Below are positions 8,298 to 17,164 of a stretch of 64,000 bases of DNA, piece by piece. This DNA comes from Streptomyces sp. NBC_01276 (GTDB lineage Bacteria > Actinomycetota > Actinomycetes > Streptomycetales > Streptomycetaceae): the NCBI RefSeq assembly GCF_041435355.1, contig NZ_CP108442.1, positions 5,020,501-5,084,500 on the forward strand, given 5' to 3'. Below the pieces are notes generated by a model, which was not told the origin of the DNA, searched no databases, and was given only the letters and a program-made list of their open reading frames with translations. How positions within the stretch are numbered: the stretch's first letter is position 1; each line of letters begins with the position of its first letter. The translations under genes were made by a program, and so were the position numbers.

Positions 8298-9295
8298 TGG
8301 GCACGGAGCTTCGCGTGGGCCTCCGGCGGGGCGCCCACGGCGTCCAGGCCGAGGAGGGCGGCGCCCAGGACCGGCGGGGCCGTCACCACCGAGAGCCGGG
8401 CCAGCGGGGCCCGGGCGGCGAGGAGTTCCCCGATCCGGTCGTTGAGCTGCGGGTGCCGGGCCGCGAGGACGCTGCCGCCCAGCAGCACCGGCGCGTCCTC
8501 CCGCAGCAGACCCAGCCGCTCCAGCGCCACCACGGCCAGCGCCACCACCTCGCCGGCCTGCCGTTCCACGATCGCCGAGGCCACCGGGTCGCCCCCGGCG
8601 GCCACCGCGAACAGGACCGGTACCAGTTCGTGCATGCGCCCGCGGGCCACCGTGCCCAGGTGGAGGGCCTCGATCAGCGCGGCCATCGAGGCCAGCCCGA
8701 AGTGCGCGGGCAGGGCCTCCGCGAGGCCGGTGGGGCCGCCGCGTCCGTCCTCGGCCCGCGCGGCCCACCACATGGCGTCCTCCGCCAGGCCGCCCCCGCC
8801 GCCCCAGTCGCCGGAGATCACCCCGAGGGCGGGGAAGCGGGCGGTCCGGCCGTCGGGCAGCATCCCGACGCAGTTGATCCCCGCCCCGCACACCACCGCG
8901 ACCCCGCGCGGCAGGTCCGCGCCGGACAGTCCCGCCCGCAGGATCGCGAAGGTGTCGTTGCGCACCTCGGTCCGCGTGCCCCAGCCCCGCGCGCCGACCG
9001 CGGCGGTGAGCTGCCGTTCCTCCACCGGGAGGTCGGCGTTGGCCAGGCAGGCCGAGACGAGGCCGGCGCAGGGCGCGCCGGGCCGCAGCCCGGCGGCCGC
9101 GGCGGCCTCCGCGACGGCGTGGGCGAGCACGTCCACGGCCGCCCCGATCCCGACCCGGGGAGGCTGGAAGCCCCCCGAGCGCCCGGTGCCCAGGACGGTG
9201 CCGTCGGCGCCGATCAGGGCCACGTCGGTCTTGCTGTTGCCCGCGTCGATGGCGAGGACGGCCGTGGAGGGGCCGGTCGCGCCGGTCACGCCCAT
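8288..9295 (-). CDS. BadF/BcrA-family sugar kinase, N-acetylglucosamine kinase-like
   Basis: A 335-residue ASKHA-fold ATPase. The phosphate-1 motif is AIDAGNSKTDVAL, the phosphate-2 block lies at VVCGAGINCVG, and GDWGGGGG and LLGGSVLAA complete the nucleotide site. This family includes eukaryotic and bacterial N-acetylglucosamine kinases that make the 6-phosphate in the cytoplasm. The start ATG 9295 overlaps the last codons of the GH4 gene by ten bases, so the two are coupled. Because the ABC transporter here imports unphosphorylated sugar while GH4 enzymes of the neighbouring type often act on 6-phospho substrates, this kinase may supply that phosphate. The exact sugar is not shown by sequence. 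Confidence 0.82.
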   Translation of the reverse strand: MGVTGATGPSTAVLAIDAGNSKTDVALIGADGTVLGTGRSGGFQPPRVGIGAAVDVLAHAVAEAAAAAGLRPGAPCAGLVSACLANADLPVEERQLTAAVGARGWGTRTEVRNDTFAILRAGLSGADLPRGVAVVCGAGINCVGMLPDGRTARFPALGVISGDWGGGGGLAEDAMWWAARAEDGRGGPTGLAEALPAHFGLASMAALIEALHLGTVARGRMHELVPVLFAVAAGGDPVASAIVERQAGEVVALAVVALERLGLLREDAPVLLGGSVLAARHPQLNDRIGELLAARAPLARLSVVTAPPVLGAALLGLDAVGAPPEAHAKLRAHFG

Positions 9296-10551
9296 GGCAG
9301 GTGCTCCTTGTTGTGTGCGAGCAGCCGGTCGGTCAGCCCCTCGGCGAGGTCGTACTGCCCGACCAGCGGATGCGCGAGGAGCGCCTTGAAGACCCGTTCG
9401 CGTCCGCCGCGCAGCGCCGCGTCGAGCGCGAGGTCCTCGTACGCGCTCACGTGCGCGGTCAGTCCGGCGAACAGGGGGTCCAGACGGGGCACGGGCAGCG
9501 GCGCGGGACCGGAGCCGTCGACGCGGGCCTGGACCTCGATGACGGCGTCGTCGGGCAGGAAGGGCAGGGTGCCGTCGTTGCGGGTGTTGACCACCTGCAC
9601 GGACGGGCCGCCGTCGCCCAGCAGGGCCGCGGCCAGGTCCACGGCGGCCTCCGAGTAGAACGCGCCGCCCCGCTTGGCCAGCAGCGCGGGCTTCTCGTCG
9701 AGCGCGGGGTCCCCGTACAGGGCGAGGAGCTCCTTCTCCATCGCGGCGACCTCGGCGGCCCGGGAGGGCTTCTCGCCGAGTTCCCGGACCACCTCGTCGT
9801 GGGCGTAGAAGTAGCGCAGGTAGTACGAGGGCACGACGCCGAGCCGGTCCAGGAGGGCGCGCGGCAGGCGCAGGTCGGCGGCGACGGCGTCGCCGTGCGC
9901 GCCCAGCAGCCGGGGCAGCACGTCGGTGCCGTCGGGGCCGCCGAGGCGCACCCCCGTCTCCCAGGTGAGGTGGTTGAGCCCGACGTGGTCGAGGTGGACC
10001 TCGGCGGGGGCCACGTCCAGCAGCGCGGCGAACTTCCGCTGGAGACCGATGGCGACGTTGCACAGTCCGACCGCCTTGTGGCCGGCCCCGAGCAGGGCCC
10101 GGGTGACGATCCCGACGGGGTTGGTGAAGTCGATGATCCAGGCGTCGGGGGCCCTCCGGCGGACCCGTTCGGCGATGTCCAGCACCACGGGGACGGTGCG
10201 CAGGGCCTTGGCCAGGCCGCCCGCGCCGGTGGTCTCCTGGCCGACGCAGCCGCACTCCAGCGGCCAGGTCTCGTCCCGGAGCCGGGCGGCCTGCCCGCCG
10301 ACGCGCAGTTGCAGCAGGACCGCGTCGGCCCCGGCCACCCCGGCGTCGAGGTCGCGGGTGGTGGTGACGACGCCCGGGTGGCCCTGGCGGGCGAGGATCC
10401 GCCGGGCCAGGCCGCCGATCAGCTCCAGTCGTTCGGTGGCGGGGTCGATGAGCACCAGTTCGGTGACCGGCAGGGTGTCGCGCATGCGCGCGAAGCCGTC
10501 GATCAGTTCGGGCGTGTAGGTGGAACCGCCGCCCACCACTGCGAGTTTCAT
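9286..10551 (-). CDS. Glycoside hydrolase family 4 (6-phospho-beta-glucosidase-like)
   Basis: A 421-residue NAD-dependent glycosidase. The N-terminus (VVGGGSTYTPELIDGF) is the Rossmann nucleotide loop with the typical GH4 sequence. The metal-binding Cys is in GLCNVAIG and the His in VGLNHLTW; QETTGAGG follows the family pattern. GH4 enzymes oxidise C3 of the substrate, eliminate the glycosidic oxygen and re-reduce, needing NAD and Mn(II). Substrate could be a phospho-beta-glucoside or a related disaccharide. It lies five bases from the second permease gene, inside the sugar operon. The start ATG 10551 is the only good one. Confidence 0.9.
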   Translation of the reverse strand: MKLAVVGGGSTYTPELIDGFARMRDTLPVTELVLIDPATERLELIGGLARRILARQGHPGVVTTTRDLDAGVAGADAVLLQLRVGGQAARLRDETWPLECGCVGQETTGAGGLAKALRTVPVVLDIAERVRRRAPDAWIIDFTNPVGIVTRALLGAGHKAVGLCNVAIGLQRKFAALLDVAPAEVHLDHVGLNHLTWETGVRLGGPDGTDVLPRLLGAHGDAVAADLRLPRALLDRLGVVPSYYLRYFYAHDEVVRELGEKPSRAAEVAAMEKELLALYGDPALDEKPALLAKRGGAFYSEAAVDLAAALLGDGGPSVQVVNTRNDGTLPFLPDDAVIEVQARVDGSGPAPLPVPRLDPLFAGLTAHVSAYEDLALDAALRGGRERVFKALLAHPLVGQYDLAEGLTDRLLAHNKEHLPWA

Positions 10552-10556
10552 CGGGC

Positions 10557-11465
10557 CTAGCCTTTCACTCCGGTCAGGGTGACGCCTTCGACGAACGCCT
10601 TCTGGGCGAAGAAGAAGAGGACGATCACCGGGGCCATGACGAGCACGGTCGCCGCCATGGTGAGGTTCCAGTTGGTCTGGTGCGCGCCCTTGAAGGACTC
10701 CAGGCCGTAGCTGAGGGTCCAGGCGGCCGGGTTGTCGGAGGCGTAGATCTGCGGGCCGAAGTAGTCGTTCCAGGCGTAGAAGAACTGGAACAGCGCGACG
10801 GCGGCGATGCCCGGCTTGGCCATGGGCAGCACCACGCGCAGCAGGGTGCGCAGCTCGCCGCAGCCGTCGACCCGGGCGGCGTCGAGGTATTCGTCGGGGA
10901 TGGTGAGCAGGAACTGGCGGAGCAGGAAGATGGAGAAGGCGTCGCCGAAGGCCATCGGGACGATCAGCGGCCACAGGGTGCCGGAGAGGTCGAGCTGCCT
11001 GGCCCAGAAGAGGTACATGGGGATGACGACCACCTGCGGCGGCAGCATCATCATGGCGATCACGAGCATCAGCGCGAGCCGCCGGCCGCGGAAGCGGAAC
11101 TTGGCGAGGGCGTAGGCGACGGGCAGCGAGGAGACCACGGTGAGCAGGGTGCCGAGGCCCGCGTACAGGAGGGTGTTGCGCCACCAGGTGAGGAACCCGG
11201 GGGTGTTCCAGACCTTGGCGTAGTTGCCCCACTCCCAGGTGCTGGGCCACAGGTCGCGGGTGAGTGTCTGGTGGTCGCCCATCAGGGAGGTGAGGAAGAG
11301 GAAGACGAAGGGGAGGACGAAGAACAGGGCGGCGGCCACCCCGAGGGCGTGGACGGCGATCCACCGCAGGACGGCCCCGCGGGTGTGCGGCCGGGCCGGC
11401 GGCGCCGGCTGCTCGGCGGGCAGCCGGGTGCGGGGGGCCTTCTCGGTCAGGGTCATCTCAGTCAC
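10557..11465 (-). CDS. Sugar ABC transporter permease, MalG-type (CUT1)
   Basis: A 302-residue inner-membrane protein with six predicted membrane segments. The C-terminal half holds the EAA loop that contacts the ATPase: DEYLDAARVDGCGELRTLLRVVLP. Residues 30-60 form TM1 after a cytoplasmic Pro-rich tail. GTG 11465 overlaps the end of the partner permease gene by eight bases; ATG 11456 is an alternative three codons later. No ATPase gene is present, as expected for Streptomyces CUT1 systems, which usually share the MsiK ATPase encoded elsewhere. Confidence 0.92.
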   Translation of the reverse strand: MTEMTLTEKAPRTRLPAEQPAPPARPHTRGAVLRWIAVHALGVAAALFFVLPFVFLFLTSLMGDHQTLTRDLWPSTWEWGNYAKVWNTPGFLTWWRNTLLYAGLGTLLTVVSSLPVAYALAKFRFRGRRLALMLVIAMMMLPPQVVVIPMYLFWARQLDLSGTLWPLIVPMAFGDAFSIFLLRQFLLTIPDEYLDAARVDGCGELRTLLRVVLPMAKPGIAAVALFQFFYAWNDYFGPQIYASDNPAAWTLSYGLESFKGAHQTNWNLTMAATVLVMAPVIVLFFFAQKAFVEGVTLTGVKG

Positions 11466-12399
11466 CGGCTCCGATCAGTCCGCCACGGCGGCGCATCAGG
11501 AGCGCGGTGAAGGCCATGGAGAGGGCGAACAGCACCAGGGCGACGACGCAGGCGGCTCCGTAGTCGAAACGCTGGAAGCCGACGTTGTAGACGAGCTGGG
11601 GCAGGGTCAGGGTGGACTTGTCGGGGTAGCCCGGTTCGAACTGCTGGCCCGAGCCGCCGATGACCCCGGCGGCCACCTTTCCGGCGACCAGCGGCTGCGT
11701 GTAGTACTGCATGGCCTGGATGACCCCGGTGACCACGGCGAACAGGACGATCGGGGAGATGTTCGGCAGGGTGATGTGCCGGAAGCGGGCCCAGGCGCCG
11801 GCCCCGTCGAGCTCGGCTGCCTCGTACTGCTCCTTCGGTACGTCGAGCAGCGCGGCCATGAAGATCACCATCAGGTCGCCGACCCCCCACAGCGCGAGGG
11901 CGGTGAGCGCGGGCTTGGACCAGGCGGCGTCGGTGAACCAGCCGGGCGTGGGCAGCCCCATGCCGTCGAGCAGGGTGTTGACGGGACCGGTGCCGGGGTT
12001 GAGGAGGAAGACGAAGGCGAGGGTCGCGGCCACCGGCGGGGCCAGGTAGGGCAGGTAGAACAGGGTGCGGAAGATCCCCGCCCCGGTCTTGATCTTCGTG
12101 ATGAGCAGGCCGACGCCGAGGCCGAAGACGACCCGGCAGCTCACCATGACGACCACCAGCCAGAGCGTGTTGCGCATGGCCGGCCAGAAGAGCGGATAGT
12201 CGGTGAAGACGTAGCTCCAGTTGGCCAGGCCGTTGAAGACGGGCGGGCGGAAGCCGTCGTAGCGGGTGAAGGAGAAGTACGCGGTCGACAGCAGCGGGTA
12301 GGCGAAGAAGACGGTGAAGCCGATCAGCCAGGGCGACATGAACGCGGCGGTCCGCAGGGCCGCCCGGCGCCGCTTGGCCCGCGGGGTGTACGGGGCCAC
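11458..12399 (-). CDS. Sugar ABC transporter permease, MalF-type (CUT1)
   Basis: A 313-residue permease with a basic N-terminus, TM1 at SPWLIGFTVFFAYPLL and an EAA loop at KEQYEAAELDGAGAWARFRHITLP. It starts with GTG 12399, four bases after the binding-protein stop, so the three transport genes are translationally linked. It pairs with the downstream MalG-type protein to form the membrane channel for the oligosaccharide or disaccharide carried by the lipoprotein encoded upstream. Confidence 0.92.
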   Translation of the reverse strand: MAPYTPRAKRRRAALRTAAFMSPWLIGFTVFFAYPLLSTAYFSFTRYDGFRPPVFNGLANWSYVFTDYPLFWPAMRNTLWLVVVMVSCRVVFGLGVGLLITKIKTGAGIFRTLFYLPYLAPPVAATLAFVFLLNPGTGPVNTLLDGMGLPTPGWFTDAAWSKPALTALALWGVGDLMVIFMAALLDVPKEQYEAAELDGAGAWARFRHITLPNISPIVLFAVVTGVIQAMQYYTQPLVAGKVAAGVIGGSGQQFEPGYPDKSTLTLPQLVYNVGFQRFDYGAACVVALVLFALSMAFTALLMRRRGGLIGAGD

Positions 12400-12403
12400 C
12401 GGG

Positions 12404-13741
12404 CTACTTCGCCTTCGCGATGTCGGTGTCGATCTGCCGGTCGGTGGCGGCGAGACCGGCCTGGAGGTCGGTCACGTCGCCCTTCTCGAACCGGTACGCG
12501 AAGTCCTGGAGGGTCAGCTGGTAGGTGCCGCCGTCCGGCTGGGCCGGGGTGGTGTTCGACTTCGAGTTCCGGGCGATGTCGATGAAGGTCTTCAGCTCGG
12601 GGGTCATTTTGAGGTCCGGGGACTCCAGCGCGGCCAGCGTGGAGGGCACGTTGTGGATGGAGTTGGCGAAGGCGACGACGGCCGCGGTGTCGGTGGTCAT
12701 GTACTTCACCAGCTCCCAGGCGGCGTTCTGCTTGCGGCTCGCCGAGGAGATGCCCATGATCGTGCCGGAGAGGTAGCCCTTGCCGTAGTCGCCCACCTGG
12801 TCGTCCGGTACGGGCAGCGGGGCGGTGCCGATCTCGAAGCCGACCCCGGCCTCCCGGGCCATGGCGGCGCGCCATTCGCCGTCGATCTGCATGGCCACCT
12901 GACCCTTGTTGAAGGGGTGTTCGGTGCTCCACTCGTTACCGAAGCCGGCGCGGAACCTCTCCAGCTTCTCGTAGCCGCCGAGCTCGGCGATCAGGTCCTT
13001 CTGGGCGGTCAGCATCTTCGCGAAGGCCGGGTCCTTCGCGAGGTTGGAGCTGCCGTCGGCGGCGAAGTAGGTGGGGCTCCACTGCGCGGCCAGGCGCATC
13101 GGGGTGGTCTCGTAGCCGTGGAAGGTGGGCATCACGCCGAGCTGGTCGTAGGAGTCCCCGTTGGGCTTGGTCAGCTTCCGGGCGTCCTCGGCGAACTGGC
13201 TCCAGGTCACCGGGGGGGCGGTGATTCCCGCGTCCGCGAAGGCGGTCTTGTTGTAGACGAGGCCGTAGGCGTCGTGCAGCAGCGGGAGCGTGCACTGGTT
13301 GCCCTTGAACTGGGTGTACTCCAGCAGGATCTTGGGGAAGACCTTCGCCTTGTCGACGCCGGACTTGGCGAGGAAGGGGTTCAGGTCGGCGAAGGCGCCG
13401 GAGTTGCAGAACTTGCCGACGCTGTCGGTGCTGAAGGAGGAGACCACGTCGGGGGCCTTGTCCCCGCCCGCGCGCAGCGCCTGGTTGATCTTGTCGTCGG
13501 TCATGTCGCCGGTGACCTCGACCTTGATGTTCGGGTGCGCCTTCTCGAAGCGGGCGATGTTCTCCTCTATCGCCTTCACCTCGGAGGGCGCGGCCCAGCC
13601 GTGCCAGAACTTCAGGGTGACGTCCGCCTTCGGGTCGTCGGAGGCGGTGCCGGTGCTCTGTCCCGTACAGGAGGTGGCGAGTACGCAGAGGGCGGCCAGG
13701 GCGGTGGCCGCGGTGGTCAGGCGTCGTCCGGTTCTGGGCAT
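12404..13741 (-). CDS. Sugar-binding lipoprotein of CUT1 ABC transporter
   Basis: A 445-residue family 1 extracellular solute-binding protein. The signal peptide ends in the lipobox LATSC, so the mature N-terminal Cys (near residue 25) is lipid-modified. VTLKFWHGWAAPSEVKAIEENI and the later DGEWRAAM and GYLSGTIMGIS blocks are typical of oligosaccharide-binding members. It is the first gene of the transporter-GH4-kinase operon, with 86 bases between it and the ROK gene. A short GGAACTTCC palindrome at 13765-13773 lies in this gap and could be part of a control site. Confidence 0.92.
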   Translation of the reverse strand: MPRTGRRLTTAATALAALCVLATSCTGQSTGTASDDPKADVTLKFWHGWAAPSEVKAIEENIARFEKAHPNIKVEVTGDMTDDKINQALRAGGDKAPDVVSSFSTDSVGKFCNSGAFADLNPFLAKSGVDKAKVFPKILLEYTQFKGNQCTLPLLHDAYGLVYNKTAFADAGITAPPVTWSQFAEDARKLTKPNGDSYDQLGVMPTFHGYETTPMRLAAQWSPTYFAADGSSNLAKDPAFAKMLTAQKDLIAELGGYEKLERFRAGFGNEWSTEHPFNKGQVAMQIDGEWRAAMAREAGVGFEIGTAPLPVPDDQVGDYGKGYLSGTIMGISSASRKQNAAWELVKYMTTDTAAVVAFANSIHNVPSTLAALESPDLKMTPELKTFIDIARNSKSNTTPAQPDGGTYQLTLQDFAYRFEKGDVTDLQAGLAATDRQIDTDIAKAK

Positions 13742-13827
13742 GGGGGTGCTCGCTCTCTGGGGGAGGAACTTCCGGTGGGATTGCCGGTGAGGGGGTGCGG
13801 GGGCGGGTGCGGGAGGCGGGTGCGGGG

Positions 13828-15060
13828 TCAGCGGGAGGTGTCGAAGACTTCCTCACGGGTGGCGGCCAGGGCGCTCTCCAGCGCGCCGCGCAGGACGGGC
13901 CGTTCGCGCACCTCCCCGGCGACCAGCCGGGGCCGGGAGGGGGCGAGTTCGGCGAGCTCGTCCTGCAGGAGGGTGCGCAGGGGGTCGCCGCCCGCGCTGA
14001 TCGCGGCCCCGGACAGGACCACGAGCTCCGGGTCGAGGACGGCGACCAGCGAGGCGAGTCCGGTGGCGAGGACGGTCGCGTAGGACCGCAGGAAGTCCAG
14101 GTGGGGTCCCTCGGGTTCGGCGGCGGCCCGCCGCAGCAGGGCCACCGCGGCGGCCACCTGGGGTCCCGGCGCGGCGGGGCCGGTCCCGGTCGCCGCGCCG
14201 GGCGCGTCGGGGACCGGGACGCCGTGTTCGCGGGCGAGGCGGGGCAGCACCTGGGCGCCGGCCAGCTCCTGGTAGCCGCCGGAGTTGACCCGGGTGACCT
14301 GCCGGACCAGGGGGTGTCCGGGGACGGGCAGGAAGCCGACCTCGCCGGCGCCGCCGGTCCAGCCGCGGTGCAGCCGGCCGCCGAGCACCAGGGCGGCGCC
14401 GAGGCCCTCCTCGTTCCAGAGCAGGACGAAGTCCTCGTGGCCGCGGGCCGCGCCGAGGCGCTGCTCGGCGACGGCGGCGAGGTTCACGTCGTTCTCGTAC
14501 TCGACCGGCATGGGCAGGGCCGCGGCCAGTTCGTCGAGCAGGGTGGGGGAGTGCCAGCCGGGGAGGTGGCTGGCGTAGCGCAGCCGGCCGGTCTGCGGGT
14601 CGAAGGCGCCCGGGGTGGCGATGACGAGGCGGTGCAGGTCCTCGCGGTGGAGTCCGGCGGCCGCGACGGCTCCGTCGAGGGCCGCGGTGACCTGTGCGAC
14701 GGCTTCGGCGCCCTCGGCGTAGGGCAGCTCGAAGCAGCCGACGACGGTGCCGCTCAGATCGGCGACGGCCGCGACCACCCCCTCGGGGGTCACGTCGAGC
14801 CCGCCGACGTGCGCCGCGCGGGCGTTGAGGGTGTAGAGCTGGGCGTTCGGCCCGGGGCGGCCGCCGTCGGTGCCCGTGGCCACGACCAGCCCGGCGGCCT
14901 CCAGACGGGCGAGCAACTGCGAGGCGGTGGGCTTGGAGAGGCCGGTCAGGTGCCCGATCCGGGTCCGGGAGAGCGGGCCGTGGGTCAGCAGCAGCTCCAG
15001 GGCGGCGCGGTCGTTCATGGCGCGCAGCAGGCTGGGGGTTCCGGGCGTGGCGGCGGGCAT
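13828..15060 (-). CDS. ROK-family transcriptional regulator
   Basis: A 410-residue regulator. Residues 10-70 form a winged helix (TRIGHLTGLSKPTASQLLARLEAAGLV), followed by a ROK sugar-kinase-like fold with VGGLDVTPEGVVAAVAD at the ATP-site position and a partial ROK signature around GLGAALVLGGRLHRGWTGGAGEVG. The zinc-binding Cys-rich loop of active ROK kinases is absent, consistent with a pure regulator. It lies upstream of, and in the same direction as, the sugar operon, which it most likely represses until an imported sugar or its phosphate binds. The palindrome at 15093-15107 before its start suggests self-control. Confidence 0.9.
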   Translation of the reverse strand: MPAATPGTPSLLRAMNDRAALELLLTHGPLSRTRIGHLTGLSKPTASQLLARLEAAGLVVATGTDGGRPGPNAQLYTLNARAAHVGGLDVTPEGVVAAVADLSGTVVGCFELPYAEGAEAVAQVTAALDGAVAAAGLHREDLHRLVIATPGAFDPQTGRLRYASHLPGWHSPTLLDELAAALPMPVEYENDVNLAAVAEQRLGAARGHEDFVLLWNEEGLGAALVLGGRLHRGWTGGAGEVGFLPVPGHPLVRQVTRVNSGGYQELAGAQVLPRLAREHGVPVPDAPGAATGTGPAAPGPQVAAAVALLRRAAAEPEGPHLDFLRSYATVLATGLASLVAVLDPELVVLSGAAISAGGDPLRTLLQDELAELAPSRPRLVAGEVRERPVLRGALESALAATREEVFDTSR

Positions 15061-15092
15061 GGGGCTGGGTCTCCCTCACCGAGGTGAACTGT

Positions 15093-15107
15093 TAGGTAAG
15101 TTTCCTA
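15093..15107. promoter_or_regulatory. Candidate operator upstream of the ROK regulator
   Basis: TAGGTAAGTTTCCTA is a 15-bp palindrome with six of seven arm positions matching. It lies 33 bases before the ROK start in an AT-richer island, which is unusual for this genome and is where a promoter would sit. Binding by the ROK protein is inferred. Confidence 0.5.
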
Positions 15108-15203
15108 TTGGCGTCTGAGCCGTGTCAATGGCGGTGCCGGGGGCGGTCTCGGGGCGGTGCCGGGGTGGTGCGGGGGGTGTGCCGAACCGGGTGTGCGGAC
15201 GCC

Positions 15204-15235
15204 GCTGCCCCGCCGGTGGTGACCGGCGGGGCAGC
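15204..15235. terminator. Perfect hairpin downstream of the MscS gene
   Basis: Two 14-base arms (GCTGCCCCGCCGGT and its exact complement) enclose the loop GGTG. The hairpin lies 45 bases after the minus-strand MscS stop and is placed to end its transcript. There is no U-tract, as is common in Streptomyces. Confidence 0.8.
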
Positions 15236-15279
15236 GGGTGGAGGGTGAGGGGCGTGAGGTACGTGAGGTGCGTGAAGGG

Positions 15280-16350
15280 CTACTTGGAGATCCGGGGGTT
15301 GCCGGGCGAGGCCGGCGCCGGGATCGGGTTGGTGGCCATGGACTGCGGGGAGGAGGGGTTGGCCAGCGCCGACGGCGGGGCGACGGAGGCGGCCGGGTCC
15401 GGGCTCTCCTCCGGCTCGGAGGAGTCCGGCAGACCGCCGATGATCCGGATGCCCGCGGCGTCGAACGCCTCCTTGATCCGCCAGCGCAGCTCGCGCTCCA
15501 CGGCGAACTGCTGGCCCGGCATGGTCTTCGCCGACACCTTCACCGTCATCGAGGCCAGCAGCACCTCGTCCAGGCCCAGCACCTCCACCGGCCCCCACAG
15601 GCGCTCGTCCCACGGGGACTCCTTCGCCAGCGAGTCCGCGACACCCTGGACCACCCGGCGGATGTGCGCGAGGTTCTCCGTCGGCTTGACCTGCACGGCC
15701 ACGCCGGCGGTGGCCCAGCCCTGGCTGAGGTTGCCGATCCGCTTGATCTCGCCGTTGCGGACGTACCAGATCTCACCGTTGTCGCCGCGCAGCTTCGTCA
15801 CGCGCAGTCCGACCTCGATCACCTCGCCGGAGGCCACCCCGGCGTCGATCTTGTCGCCGACGCCGTACTGGTCCTCCATGATCATGAACACGCCGGAGAG
15901 GAAGTCCGTCACCAGGTTGCGGGCGCCGAAACCGATCGCGACACCCGCCACACCGGCACTCGCCAGCAGCGGGGCCAGGTCGATCTTCAGGGCGGCCAGC
16001 ACCATCAGCGCCGCCGTGCCGAGGATCAGGAACGAGGCCACCGACCGCAGCACCGAACCGATCGCCTCGGACCGCTGGCGCCGCCGCTCGGCATTGACCA
16101 GCAGCCCGCCCAGCGCGGTGCCCTCGACGGCCTCGGCGCTGGTGTTCATCCTGCTTATGAGCTTGGTCAGGGCCTTGCGGACCACCGAACGCAGCAGCGC
16201 CGCTATCACGACGATCAGCAGGATGCGCAGGCCGATGCTCAGCCAGGTGGCCCAGTTCTCCTCGATGAAGCTCGCGGCGTTGGTCACGCTCTCGGCGGCG
16301 TCGTCGGTGGTGTTCGCTGCCAACGGGAGCAGGGTGGCGGGCGAGGGCAC
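15280..16350 (-). CDS. MscS-family mechanosensitive ion channel
   Basis: A 356-residue membrane protein starting at GTG 16350, chosen because GGAGG lies nine bases before it; the frame stays open to 16413 without a better site. Membrane segments cover about residues 27-50, 95-115 and the pore helix LLASAGVAGVAIGFGARNLVTDFLSG, followed by the MscS beta domain (VGDKIDAGVASGEVIEVGLR) and the alpha/beta C-terminal domain. A Pro/Ser tail ends the protein. Such channels open under membrane tension to release solutes during osmotic downshift. Confidence 0.92.
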   Translation of the reverse strand: MPSPATLLPLAANTTDDAAESVTNAASFIEENWATWLSIGLRILLIVVIAALLRSVVRKALTKLISRMNTSAEAVEGTALGGLLVNAERRRQRSEAIGSVLRSVASFLILGTAALMVLAALKIDLAPLLASAGVAGVAIGFGARNLVTDFLSGVFMIMEDQYGVGDKIDAGVASGEVIEVGLRVTKLRGDNGEIWYVRNGEIKRIGNLSQGWATAGVAVQVKPTENLAHIRRVVQGVADSLAKESPWDERLWGPVEVLGLDEVLLASMTVKVSAKTMPGQQFAVERELRWRIKEAFDAAGIRIIGGLPDSSEPEESPDPAASVAPPSALANPSSPQSMATNPIPAPASPGNPRISK

Positions 16351-16613
16351 GGCGGGGAACCTCCAGGCATAGCGGTCTGCCCGCGGGACGTGGGTGCGGG
16401 ACAGACCAACCACACTAACGGGGCACGGGCCCGACGCCGTTGTCGTGTTCGAGGGAGAGCCCCGACGCGCCGGGGGATGACAGGGGGTGTGGTCGAAAAC
16501 ACCTCGGACCCGTTACGGGCGCGTGGTGGCGCTTCGACCAGCCGTAAGGGGAGACTGGAGAGCAGATCGTCCCGGCGCGAGCCACGCGCCGCCGGCGTAC
16601 AAGGAGGCAGTCC

Positions 16614-17150
16614 GTGCCGCACGTCCTGGTCCTCAACGCGTCGTACGAGCCCCTCGGCGTCGTACCGCTCCGCCGCGCGCTCGTCCTCGTCCTGGAGAAC
16701 AAAGCGGTCTCCCTGGAAGAATCGGGCGCCTTTCTGCACAGCGCGACGAGAGCCGTCCCCGCTCCCAGCGTGGTCCGGCTCAAGCGCTTCGTGCGGGTCC
16801 CCTACCGGGGGCCCGTTCCACTCACCCGCCGCGCGCTCTTCGCCCGCGACGGTGGCCGCTGCATGTACTGCGGGGCCGTCGCCACCAGCGTCGACCACGT
16901 CATCCCGCGCAGCCGGGGCGGCCAGCACGCCTGGGACAACGTCGTCGCCGCGTGCCGCCGCTGCAACCACGTCAAGGCCGACCGGCACCTGCTGGAGCTC
17001 GGCTGGCGGCTGCGCCACCAGCCCGCCCCGCCGTCCGGCCTGGCCTGGCGGATCATCGGAACGGGCCACAGGGATCCCCGCTGGATGCCGTACCTCCAGC
17101 CGTACGGGGCGGACGACGCGCTGGAGCGCATCGGGGTCGCCGCGTCATAG
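16614..17150 (+). CDS. HNH endonuclease family protein
   Basis: A 178-residue protein starting at GTG 16614 behind AAGGAGG. The HNH fold occupies residues 75-130: CMYCG and CRRCN form the zinc knuckle, DHVIPRSRGG carries the HNH catalytic His, and the Asn lies in WDNVVAAC. The N-terminal 70 residues (VLVLNASYEPLGVVPLRRAL) match a standalone actinobacterial HNH family that is chromosomal and not intron- or phage-linked. The physiological substrate is not known. Its 3' end is fourteen bases from the convergent GH84 gene. Confidence 0.9.
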   Translation: MPHVLVLNASYEPLGVVPLRRALVLVLENKAVSLEESGAFLHSATRAVPAPSVVRLKRFVRVPYRGPVPLTRRALFARDGGRCMYCGAVATSVDHVIPRSRGGQHAWDNVVAACRRCNHVKADRHLLELGWRLRHQPAPPSGLAWRIIGTGHRDPRWMPYLQPYGADDALERIGVAAS

Positions 17151-17164
17151 GGGCGCGGACCCGG

